A DNA stretch of 64,000 nucleotides from Sulfurimonas sp. Lineage in GTDB: Bacteria > Campylobacterota > Campylobacteria > Campylobacterales > Sulfurimonadaceae. Each line of letters begins with the position of its first letter. Positions within the stretch are counted from its first letter, which is position 1. Below, one piece after another: positions 9,806 through 18,212 of this stretch. The notes under the pieces were generated by a model. That model made no database searches, had not been told where the DNA came from, and saw only the letters and a program-made list of their open reading frames with translations. A program made the translations under genes and the position numbers. Location: NCBI GenBank assembly GCA_030949825.1, contig JAUZSC010000040.1:1-64000 (forward strand), written 5' to 3'.

Positions 9806-11006
9806 CTGATGTTACGATAATCAAAATTCATAAATTTACAAAAAGTAACATTGAAAATTTTATAGGCACTAAAAGTGCTTAACTAAGGCATGCAGCAACT
9901 ACAAGATATATACATCAATTTCACACTAAGTTCATTTGGAAAAATAGAGATGACCAAGCTTTCAAAGATTACAGGTAAGAGCCACGATGTCTTTACTAAA
10001 CATTTATTACTAAATAACTCTCTCGATGACGACAAGCGATTGTGGAAATCAATAAAACCATTTTTAAGAACTTATGAAAATGAAGATAGCGGTTGCATTA
10101 TAATAGATGATATGCTTATGCATAAGCCATAGACAAACATAAATGATATTGTTTGCTGGCACTATGATCATGTATCCCAAAGAATGGAGAAAGGCATCTT
10201 GATGCTAAATTTTCATTATACAGATGCTAGTGGTATATCTATACCTTTGGGATATGAGATTATCACAAAGACAGAAGAGATATGGAATGAGGAATATCAA
10301 AAACATGTGAAGAAATCTCTCTACACAAAAAATGAAATAATGCAAGACAAACTAAATATTTTATACTATCATAATGAAGTCAAATTCAAATATATACTCT
10401 TTGATAAATGGTTTGCAAGCACCAAGAACTTGGTGTTTATAGAAGAAGAACTCAAAAAGAAATTTGTATGTCCAATAAAAAGTAATAGAAAAGTAGCATT
10501 CACTTTAGAAGAAAGAAATAATGGAAAATATGTTAATATCTCAAGCATAGATATAGAGGGTGGTAGTAGCCGTTTGGTATATCTTGAAGGTTATAAGAAA
10601 CCTCTAAGACTTATCAAGCAAGTTGTCAAAAACGGCGATGATGGCGAATCTATTTATCTGTATCTTGTTACAAATGATATAGACTTATCTTTCAATGAAG
10701 TACTCAAAATCTACAAAAGACGGTGGAAAGTAGAGGAATATCACAAATCACTCAAGCAAAACCTCAAAATAGAACATTCTCCTACAAAAGTTGAAACATC
10801 ACAAAGGAATCATATACACTTAGCAGTACGTGGTTTTATCAAACTAGAAAAACTTCGCTTAAATTATAAAATGAATCACTTTGCTATTAAGGAAAAAATC
10901 TATCTTGAGGCTCTAAAAGTAGCTTATGCAAAAGTTGGGGAATTGATGGTTGCGTGAAATTGTAGCATTCTTAAGAATTTTATAATTTAGATTATCGTAA
11001 CATCAG
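9806..11006 (+). mobile_element. IS4-superfamily (IS701-like) insertion sequence
   Basis: A 1201-bp element with perfect 17-bp terminal inverted repeats, CTGATGTTACGATAATC at 9806-9822 and its inverse at 10990-11006. It is flanked by a 7-bp direct repeat TAAATAA (9799-9805 and 11007-11013). The uninterrupted target can be read in copies A and B (GTATAAATAACTCAG). One transposase gene is inside. The left 73 bases also occur at 2098-2170. Confidence 0.93.
9890..10957 (+). pseudogene. IS4/IS701-like transposase with an in-frame stop
   Basis: A DDE transposase of about 355 residues. Residues 75-80 give IIDDMLMHKP (first Asp), FKYILFDKWFAS carries the second Asp, and YKRRWKVEEYHKSLK matches the IS4 signature Y-x2-R-x3-E-x6-K exactly. 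A TAG codon at 10130-10132 interrupts the frame, which continues unchanged on both sides; homologues have an aromatic residue at this place. Because this is a substitution and not a length change, it may be a real inactivating mutation. Confidence 0.85.
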
Positions 11007-12320
11007 TAAATAACTCAGTCTCTTTAGTTTCTTCATTGACAACCTTCATAGCTCTTACTATAGCATTGTCATTTTTATCTAATTTTACAGGAGTTGATTT
11101 CTCTTCATCAAACTGTTTATTGCGTTTTCTGCTGACAACTAGGTATTCATAGCTATTCTCAATAAGATAATCAATATTCTCCTGCGATGCTATACCAGCA
11201 TCCATAATCAATAATGATTTATGAGAGGATAAAAGGTTTTTTTCTTTTGAGGAACTTTCAATTTATCTAACATCTCTTTAAATGTTGTGGCTTCACCAAT
11301 ATTCCCATCAAATATCTCACTCTTTCTTACAAACCCACTACTATCAAGCATTACTGCTAGAGTAATGATTTTAGCATCACTTCTTTTTCCTTACTTCTTC
11401 CTCTTTAGCTTTCTCTACTCCCTCAACACCACCTTCAAAGTATGTGTTAGTAAGGTCATAAAGAGTTATTGTTTCATCATACTCAAATATTGCTTTTTGG
11501 GTAGTATATAGATGCTTTTCTAAGTCATCTTTATGAGCTAAAAGCTTATCGGATATTCTATAGATACTATTAGAAGATATCTTATTATAATCACACCCTA
11601 TAAGCTCATTAATAGCACTTGTATTACATAAGTAATCATAAGCTTTAGCTTCACTACTAGGATTAGCAATCTTTGCTATTAGAGTGCCTATAGCACTATT
11701 GTATTGAATATTTGTAAAACCTAACTCTTTTAGTTTAGCATCTAGTTTTAACTCTTTGATTGTTTCATAAAGTATATTCTCTATACCTATATCTTTTATA
11801 TCACTATTTTTTATTGTAGTTGTATCTATCTCTTTGTATCTATCTTCATCATTAAGAGTTGTATCTACTACTGCTTGTGCTGATATGATTTTTAGAGCAT
11901 AGTGTTGTGCGATTGTTTCTAAATCTTTATCTAGTGTAAACAGACTTGGAGCCTGTTTGATAATCTCATCTACTCTTTTGGATAAAGTAGCCCAATCTTC
12001 TTGTTCTACATTAAAATCACTTCCTAAATTAAGGAGAGTTCTTTTCTTCACCTTTTACCAACTCTTATGGATTCCATTAATCTATAAGTGTAATAGTTCT
12101 GAGTTGAGTCTTTTTGCTCTTAGAGATTGTTTTAATTATGTACATGCGAAGATTGTAGCAAATTAAGCATTAATATAAACTTAAATAATATTATATTCGG
12201 GCACCACATTAGTATATTTGAAAGGTGATTTCCCTAAAACAAGTGGTTTAATATCCAAAAGAATTGTCAAATTTGAGGGTTTAGTGGATTTCTGCTTGGA
12301 AAATGATGAAGTTGGGTTAA

Positions 12321-13067
12321 AAAAGCAAAATTACAACCACACCGAAGTATCTATTGGCTAAATGAAAAACCTGATGAGAAGAAAGATGAACGAATTAATG
12401 ATGTATGTGATGTTTATCACAATATCAGCTAAAAAGAAGATGAACTTACGATAAGTACTGATGAGATGACAGGTGTACAAGCATTAGAGAGAATTGCAGA
12501 AGACAAACCTATGTCAGCAGGTAAACCATGTGCTAGAGAGTTTGAATATAAGAGACATGGTACACAAACACTAATAGCAGGATTCAATGTCACAACAGGT
12601 GAAGCCTATGGTATCTGTGGTGATACTAGAACAGAAGAAGATTTCTCAAACTTTATTGAACATACTATAGAAAAGTATCCAAATTACAAAAATATCACTT
12701 TGTGTTAGATCAACTCAATACTCATAAATCAGAAAGTTTAGTACGCTTGATTGCTAAATATTCTGGTGATAAGCAAGACTTAGGAGAAAAAGGTAAATCA
12801 GGTATTTTAAAGTCTATGCAAACACGAGAAGATTATCTTTGGAATAATGAACACAAGGTTGTTTTCCATTACACTCCAAAACATTGCTCTTGGCTAAATC
12901 AGATTGAGATTTGGTTTGGTATTTTAATGAAAAAAGTAGTTACAAGAGGAACCTTTACATCTAAAGAAAATCTAAAAGAGAAGATATTAGCTTTTATAGA
13001 TTATTTTAATGAAACAATGGCAAAGCCCTTTAAATGGACTTATAGAGGGAAGCCTTTGAGTGAGTAG
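12321..13067 (+). pseudogene. IS630-family transposase (second type), 5'-truncated
   Basis: The C-terminal DDE_3 domain of a transposase unlike the one at 2644. It includes TISTDEMTGVQALERIA (first Asp), FVLDQLNTHKSESLVRLI (second Asp, after restoring one T near 12702) and HCSWLNQIEIWFGILMKKV (Glu). The N-terminal helix-turn-helix half is missing because copy C abuts at 12320. There is an in-frame TAA near 12430 and a one-base loss near 12702. Clearly dead. Confidence 0.83.
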
Positions 13068-13076
13068 TTTTTTGGG

Positions 13077-13560
13077 TTAGTTTGTGGGAGTGGTACTAGT
13101 ATGCACCTTTGTATATTTCTTTCCTTGATCTCGAACATAATTCCTTATGGTTTCTTCATTTGCAAATTGCCCAACAGTATTTGCGTAAAAACCACTTGTC
13201 CAAAGACTCCCACCCCAGAGATGTTTTTTCACTTCAGGGTGTTTTGCAAAAACTTCTCTTGCTGTGATACTTTTTATTATTTGCACCATTCGTGTTACTG
13301 TCATTTTTGGTACACTTTGCACTAAAAAATGCACATGGTCTTCATCATTTCCTATCTCTAAAAAATTAATCTCATATCTTTCAGATATCTCGATACAAAC
13401 ATTTAGCCAAGGTATCTTCGATACCTTGGCTAAATACTTTTCTTCTGTATTTTGCTGGAAATACTAAATGGTACAACAACAATGTTTTATTATGACTTTT
13501 AAAAATATGTTCACTCTTTCCATATTGTACTGTATGGTTTCTTGAACCGTTGCCTACCGA
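13077..13560 (-). pseudogene. IS200-type TnpA (HUH/Y1 transposase), frameshifted
   Basis: Reading joined frames from about 13560 gives YGKSEHIFKSHN, LLLYHLVFPAKYRRKVF, then ERYEINFLEIGNDEDHVHFL (HUH-type His pair) and IKSITAREVF, LWGGSLWTSGFYANTVGQF, with IRNYVRDQG carrying the likely catalytic Tyr. These are standard features of IS200/IS605-family TnpA. No tnpB is adjacent. The break is near 13437, next to a perfect hairpin. The exact N-terminus and element ends are not resolved. Confidence 0.75.
13401..13435. repeat. Perfect 16-bp hairpin inside tnpA
   Basis: ATTTAGCCAAGGTATC at 13401-13416 and its exact inverse at 13420-13435, separated by only TTC. It falls within tnpA coding sequence, between the codons for KVF and VCIEIS, without lengthening the protein relative to family members as I recall them. 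As RNA it would form a very stable stem in either direction. Confidence 0.85.
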
Positions 13561-13594
13561 CCCAAGGGTACGGGGAAATCTTTTCGATTATAGT

Positions 13595-13955
13595 ATACCC
13601 ATTGATTATTCCACCATCTAATGATCTTACTTTACCTATATTTTCAAGTTTACTTGAATATGGTTTCCTGCTATCTGAATGGTCACTAAATATATAGAGT
13701 CGTTTATTTCCATTTAGCTTTTCAACACTATTTTTGATTAGGGCTTGAGAGATTTTTTTATCATCTAGGACTGACTCTAATTTATTATTTATCAAATTCT
13801 TGCTTCTATCAAACTCTTGTTTGTCGTCACTTATTGTCCATAGCTTTATTGTCTTGTGTTCAACTATTTTTTTTAAAAAGATTTTCTGTTTTTTTTACTA
13901 TACGTTTGTCATTGAAGTTGCTTGTTACTTTTGAAATATAATCTAGGAGTGTCAT
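13595..13955 (-). pseudogene. N-terminal fragment of another transposase (IS4-like)
   Basis: From ATG 13955 the joined frames read MTLLDYISKVTSNFNDKRIV, then KLWTISDDKQEFDRSKNL, and RLYIFSDHSDSRKPYSSKLE followed by KVRSLDGGIINGYTII. The SDHSDIRKP-like segment with its Asp pair is typical of a DDE transposase of the broad IS4 group. The frame shifts once in an eight-A run near 13875. The protein stops being recognisable at about 13595, where the IS200-type sequence begins, so that element probably cut it. Confidence 0.6.
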
Positions 13956-14044
13956 TCTTCTCTCTTGTTTTTGTTTACTCCCAAAATAGCATTAATGGTT
14001 CCAGTTTAGTTTTGCGAAGTTCTCAGTAAGTTATGTAGTTTTTA

Positions 14045-15016
14045 CTACATAACCCCAGATTCATACTGGTCACGCATTCTTTGTTTATCTGCATCTCGTT
14101 TTGCTTTGTTTGCAAGTTTAACATGATAATTTCTCACATCAAATCCAAACCAAATCAAAATAGGTGAAGCAACAAAAACTGATGAATATGTTCCAATTAC
14201 AACACCGACTAAAAGCGTAAATGCAAAGGCGTGAATAATCTCACCACCGAACATAAACAGCGTAAATACAACAAAGAAAGTTGTTAATGATGTCAGAGTA
14301 GTACGCGCTAAAGTTCGTGTTACTGACTCATTTACAATATCTGTTAAGTCAGTCTTTTTAGACTTTGTTACACCCTCACGGATTCTATCAAAAACGATAA
14401 TCGTATCATTAAGCGAGTAACCTAAAATCGTAAGTAATGCAGCAAGCACATCAAGATTAACATCGAGTCCTACAAGTGTTATCGCACCAAGTGCGATTGA
14501 GACATCGTGAACAAGTGCAATGATAGATGCTACTGCAAAGCGCCACTCAAACCTAAATGCAACATAGATTAAAATTCCAAGCATTGCTAAAACAAGGGAC
14601 ATAATCCCCTTTTCTTTAAGTTCAGCTCCAACGGTTGGTCCAACGATATCCACACGACGGATTTCAAAATTACCCGTGCCTTTAAGTGCTTCTCTTGTAA
14701 TATCACCGATATCTACAGTTACACTTCCAGTAGTTGTTTTCATACGAATAACAACCTCATCAGGTGAACCAAATTCTGTTATAGATGCAGATGCAAAGAT
14801 TTCATTTTCTTTTAACTTATCTCGCATCTTCTTTATAGGTGCGGCTGTGTCGTACTTGACTTGAACTATAGTTCCACCTGCAAAGTCTACACCGTAGTTA
14901 AGACCCTTTGTAACAAGGAGTACATACGAGCCAAGTAAAAGCATAATCGAAAATACAAGGGCAAATTTTGATTTACCCATAAAGTTAAAGGTTCTTGTAT
15001 ATTTAAAAAATTCCAT
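14045..15016 (-). CDS. secF: Protein translocase subunit SecF
   Basis: Inner-membrane partner of SecD; together they use the proton gradient to pull exported proteins out of SecYEG into the periplasm. 323 residues with the six-helix SecF plan: TM1 at about 18-37, the GVDFAGGTIV block at about 42-51, a periplasmic domain, then five TM helices including GYSLNDTIIVFDRIRE at about 205. Length is normal. It follows secD by two bases, the last gene of yajC-secD-secF. No obvious strong terminator separates it from the IS region at 13955. Confidence 0.97.
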   Translation of the reverse strand: MEFFKYTRTFNFMGKSKFALVFSIMLLLGSYVLLVTKGLNYGVDFAGGTIVQVKYDTAAPIKKMRDKLKENEIFASASITEFGSPDEVVIRMKTTTGSVTVDIGDITREALKGTGNFEIRRVDIVGPTVGAELKEKGIMSLVLAMLGILIYVAFRFEWRFAVASIIALVHDVSIALGAITLVGLDVNLDVLAALLTILGYSLNDTIIVFDRIREGVTKSKKTDLTDIVNESVTRTLARTTLTSLTTFFVVFTLFMFGGEIIHAFAFTLLVGVVIGTYSSVFVASPILIWFGFDVRNYHVKLANKAKRDADKQRMRDQYESGVM

Positions 15017-15018
15017 AA

Positions 15019-16584
15019 TTAACCTTTAATCCCAAACCATAAACGGTTGTTTTTACTTTTTTGAATTCTATCTTCTAGCATCTGATAAATTCCATGTGTA
15101 CCTAAAATTGCCGTAAGCATAGATGCAAGGATTCCTATACTAATAGTAATCGCGAAACCTTTGATAGCACCTGTTCCATAAGCATATAAAACAACAGCTG
15201 CGATAAGCGTCGTAATGTTGGCATCTAAAATCGCGCGCATTGCATTTGCATAACCATCTTCTATAGCTTTATGCATTGATTTACCCTCGTATATAAGTTC
15301 TCGTATACGCTCAGAAATAATAACATTTGCGTCCACTGCCATACCAACAGTTAGAACGATACCAGCCATACCAGGAAGTGTTAAAGTCGCTCCAAAAAGA
15401 GACATAACAGCTAAGATAATAAACAAGTTAGCAATAAGAGCAATGTTAGCAATAACACCCGCCATACGATAATACACAAGCATAAAAATGATAACTAAAA
15501 TAAAACCACCGATAAGAGCTATCATACTTGCTTTAATTGAATCCGCACCTAAACTTGGTCCAACTGAACGCTTTTCCATCAAGTAGATAGGGGCAAGTAA
15601 AGCACCTGAACGAAGAGCAATCGATAAATCTTTCGCTTCCATTACAGTATAGTTACCTGAAATCTGACCTGAACCACCACCGATTCGCTCGTTGATAACT
15701 GGGTCGGAATACACTTTTCCATCAAGAACAACAGCAAGTCTTTTTCCAACGCTTTTCCCAGTAAAATCACCAAAAATCTCAGCACCCTCAGCATTTAACT
15801 TAAAGTTAATAAGTGGTCGGTTATTTTGATCAAAGCCCATGTTCGCATCTGTGAGCATTCCACCATCTAAGATGGGAATTTCACGCACAAGGTATTTGAT
15901 TTCTGGATTTTTAGCATCTTCTAAAATTACATCACCGTATTCTCTAGCATCTCCCTCGCTCATAGTATAAACGCGTCCTGCTCTGTCTTCATCCACTGCC
16001 ATAAGTTCAAGTTTTGCAGCGCGAGATATAAGCTCTCGTGCGCGTTGTTCTTCTTCTTGTGTCTTAATTCCAGCGAGTTGAACAAGAATTTTTTCATCAC
16101 CTTGACGTGCAACTATTGGCTCTGCTAAACCAAATTGGTCAAGTCTATTTCGTATAGTCTCTACTGCTTGATCGATTGCTTCTTTTTCTGTGCGAATAAT
16201 CTCTTCTTGGGTTAAACTTAGAGAAAAACTCTCGCCCTTAAGAGAAATATTTAAACCCTCTATAGATTCTATAAACTCTTTAGTTTGCTTTATATCGTCT
16301 TCATCTAAAAGTGCAAATGAAATACTTGTTTCGCTAAACTGTAAGTCATCTACTAAAATATCCTTACGATCAGAAAAATGTTTAATACTTGCAGCAATAG
16401 ACTTAATTCTACTTTTAGTAGCTTCCTCGGTTTTTACACCCAGAAGCATATGGAGTCCACCTTGCAGATCAAGTCCTAGTGTTACTTTTTTTCCATTTTC
16501 CATCTGCGTTAAAGAAGGTAAAGAGAAAAACACTCCAAAAACTATCGCTAAGGCGAGTACGACTATGCGATAATTAAGCTTCAT
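15019..16584 (-). CDS. secD: Protein translocase subunit SecD
   Basis: Inner-membrane export-motor subunit with a large periplasmic domain. Start placed at ATG 16584 (MKLNYRIVVLALAIVFGVFF), giving 521 residues and an 11-base overlap with the yajC stop. A longer frame to 16638 would sit inside yajC and I rejected it. The conserved GLDLQGGLHMLLGV block is at about 37-50, the P1/P2 periplasmic regions follow, and the C-terminal half contains five TM helices with TVGMAVDANVIISERIREL. The gene is intact. Confidence 0.96.
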   Translation of the reverse strand: MKLNYRIVVLALAIVFGVFFSLPSLTQMENGKKVTLGLDLQGGLHMLLGVKTEEATKSRIKSIAASIKHFSDRKDILVDDLQFSETSISFALLDEDDIKQTKEFIESIEGLNISLKGESFSLSLTQEEIIRTEKEAIDQAVETIRNRLDQFGLAEPIVARQGDEKILVQLAGIKTQEEEQRARELISRAAKLELMAVDEDRAGRVYTMSEGDAREYGDVILEDAKNPEIKYLVREIPILDGGMLTDANMGFDQNNRPLINFKLNAEGAEIFGDFTGKSVGKRLAVVLDGKVYSDPVINERIGGGSGQISGNYTVMEAKDLSIALRSGALLAPIYLMEKRSVGPSLGADSIKASMIALIGGFILVIIFMLVYYRMAGVIANIALIANLFIILAVMSLFGATLTLPGMAGIVLTVGMAVDANVIISERIRELIYEGKSMHKAIEDGYANAMRAILDANITTLIAAVVLYAYGTGAIKGFAITISIGILASMLTAILGTHGIYQMLEDRIQKSKNNRLWFGIKG

Positions 16585-16840
16585 CCTCGTACTTTTTCGC
16601 GATAGAATCTCTTGTAATTTTTGCAGTAACATCAGCATTTATTTTAACGCTTAAAAAGTTATCTTCGAGCTTATGAATAGTTACGATAAAACCACCATTT
16701 GTAATAACTTTGTCACCTTTTGTAAGAGCATCTATCATAGCTTGACGAGATTTAGCCTCTTTTTGTTGTGGGCGAATAATTACGAAGTACATAATTGCGA
16801 TTAAAAATACGAATGGTAAAAGTTGAGATATAATTTCCAT
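16574..16840 (-). CDS. yajC: Preprotein translocase subunit YajC
   Basis: 88-residue single-span membrane protein of the SecDF-YajC complex. One TM helix at about 5-22, then the family motif VIRPQQKEAK, and a small cytoplasmic domain with KGDKVITNGGFIVTI. First gene of the export operon. Divergent from lnt with an 84-bp spacer that must contain both promoters. Confidence 0.95.
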   Translation of the reverse strand: MEIISQLLPFVFLIAIMYFVIIRPQQKEAKSRQAMIDALTKGDKVITNGGFIVTIHKLEDNFLSVKINADVTAKITRDSIAKKYEDEA

Positions 16841-16912
16841 ATTGAGGATTCCTTTGCTTGATTAAATTGTCGCGATTATACAAGAAATATATTAATAAAG
16901 GAGTAAATCTAC

Positions 16913-16918
16913 TATAAT
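16913..16918 (+). promoter_or_regulatory. -10 box very close to the lnt start
   Basis: A consensus TATAAT only six bases upstream of the ATG at 16925. Transcription from this box would start at or about the initiation codon, so the mRNA could be leaderless. An AAGGAG motif at 16898-16903 lies upstream of the box and would be outside such a transcript. Confidence 0.4.
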
Positions 16919-16924
16919 ACTTTT

Positions 16925-18139
16925 ATGATAAAAAAAAATATAAAATATGATTTCCTTTGTGGAATATTAATTTCCATGCTTTTTAGTTACTTCATTTATG
17001 CAGAACATTTAGGATTTACTATTAAAATTCTAAATACTTTTTTTGCATTAAGCGCATTAGCTCTTTTTCTTTATGCCACAAAGCGAGCTATTTTGATTGC
17101 TGGTTTTGCTATAGGACTACTTTGGTTTCACTGGATTGGCTATAGCTTTGAGTATCAAGGTGTAGGATTTATGCTGCCCTTTATTACCTTTGGCTTTGGA
17201 ATCATTTATATGCTCTTCTTTGGTGTTTTAGTACTTACAAATAAAGTCTACATTCGAGCACTTTTACTCTTTGGACTTAGTTTTGTTGAACCCTTTGACT
17301 GGAACTGGCTACAGATAGAACTTATTTTTGTAGAGTCATACATAGGCATCTTTAAGTATCAGCTTACGCTTGTACTTCTTGGCTTAAGCCTTCCTGCATA
17401 CATACAAAAGCCATCACTCAAGTATATTCCTCTTATTTTTATACTTTTTGCCTTTAATTACGGAGCACCACTCCAAGAAGAAAGTACTTTAAAAATAAAA
17501 CTTATAGCAACGGACATCAAACAAAATGAAAAATGGCTTCTCTCAAACAGACTTTCTACTATAGAGATGCTCTACAAAGAAATAGGACAAGCAAAAAAAG
17601 AAAAATATGACATCATCGTTTTTCCAGAGTCAGTATTTCCAATGTTTTTAAATAAATACCCAACGATTTTAAACACCTTAGAGCGATACTCACACGACAT
17701 TACTATTGTCGCAGGGAGTTTACTTAAAGAAGATGGAAAGAATTTTAATGTTACCTATATATTTAATGAAGGGAAATACACTACTGCTAAAAAAATGGTT
17801 TTAGTTCCATTTGGAGAGTACATTCCACTTCCAAGTTTTGCAAGAAAAATCATTAACGATACATTTTTCTCAGGCGAATCAGATTTTGTGCAAGCAAAAA
17901 ACCCTACAGATTTCACTGTAAAAGGTGAGATGTTTAGAAATGCTATCTGTTACGAGGCAACCTGTCAAGAACTTTATGAGGGAGATGCAAAGTTTATTAT
18001 CGCCACAAGTAACAATGCATGGTTTGCTCCCTCTATAGAGCCAACAGTACAGAATCTTCTTTTACGCTTTTATGCTCGTAAAAATGGGGTGACTGTGTAT
18101 CACTCTGCTAACTATAAAGGGACGGGAATCATTAGGTAA
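16925..18139 (+). CDS. lnt: Apolipoprotein N-acyltransferase
   Basis: Adds the third acyl chain to the N-terminal Cys of lipoproteins in the inner membrane. About seven N-terminal TM helices (residues 8-165) precede a nitrilase-type periplasmic domain. The catalytic triad is visible: Glu about 238 in IVFPESVFPM, Lys about 290 in AKKMVLVPFGEYIPL, Cys about 341 in NAICYEATCQELY. The protein ends soon after SANYKGTGIIR, so at 404 residues it is slightly shorter than enterobacterial Lnt and lacks a clear last TM helix, which is usual in Campylobacterota. Confidence 0.93.
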   Translation: MIKKNIKYDFLCGILISMLFSYFIYAEHLGFTIKILNTFFALSALALFLYATKRAILIAGFAIGLLWFHWIGYSFEYQGVGFMLPFITFGFGIIYMLFFGVLVLTNKVYIRALLLFGLSFVEPFDWNWLQIELIFVESYIGIFKYQLTLVLLGLSLPAYIQKPSLKYIPLIFILFAFNYGAPLQEESTLKIKLIATDIKQNEKWLLSNRLSTIEMLYKEIGQAKKEKYDIIVFPESVFPMFLNKYPTILNTLERYSHDITIVAGSLLKEDGKNFNVTYIFNEGKYTTAKKMVLVPFGEYIPLPSFARKIINDTFFSGESDFVQAKNPTDFTVKGEMFRNAICYEATCQELYEGDAKFIIATSNNAWFAPSIEPTVQNLLLRFYARKNGVTVYHSANYKGTGIIR

Positions 18140-18212
18140 CCAATCTGTAATGACTTATTTGATATAATAAGTGCCTGAACTTAATACAAATACAAAGCTT
18201 ATAGGACTCTCT

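Larger units (their letters stand above)
9098..12145 (-). pseudogene. IS1634-family transposase, copy C, disrupted
   Basis: Coding parts are 11014-12145 (N-terminal and middle) and 9098-9798 (C-terminal half, continuous from MQKRVQTLFIEKL to the stop). The C-terminal half is the best-preserved version in the window. The gene is split by the IS4-like element at the codons for TARE/FIHS. It has further one-base losses near 11405, near 12055 and in a four-A run near 11250. With the 7-bp target duplication removed, the two halves rejoin exactly. Confidence 0.87.
9010..12320 (-). mobile_element. IS1634-like insertion sequence, copy C, interrupted by IS4-like element
   Basis: Bounded by TTAACCCAACTTCATCAT at 9010 and its inverse ending at 12320. 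This is the only copy with both ends in the window. It is interrupted at 9806-11006 by an IS4-superfamily element. Flanking bases do not form a clear direct repeat: the left flank ends CAAAAGAAAA, the right begins AAAAGCAAAA, and they belong to unrelated genes. That suggests a deletion or recombination after insertion. Confidence 0.92.

Noticed and set aside
13300..13560. Guide-RNA type locus (tnpB/omega RNA) next to IS200 tnpA
   Set aside because: No tnpB-like frame is present on either strand and the element end is cut by another transposase remnant.
1..13955. Genomic island or prophage carrying defence genes
   Set aside because: Only transposases and host gene remnants are present; no integrase, phage, restriction or toxin genes were found in this part.
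16585..16638. Longer SecD start at 16638
   Set aside because: The extra residues lie inside yajC, and the conserved first TM helix begins at the ATG 16584.
18171..18212. GTG start for ppk at 18171
   Set aside because: No Shine-Dalgarno precedes it, whereas TTG 18213 has AGGA at six bases and begins just before the conserved N-terminus.
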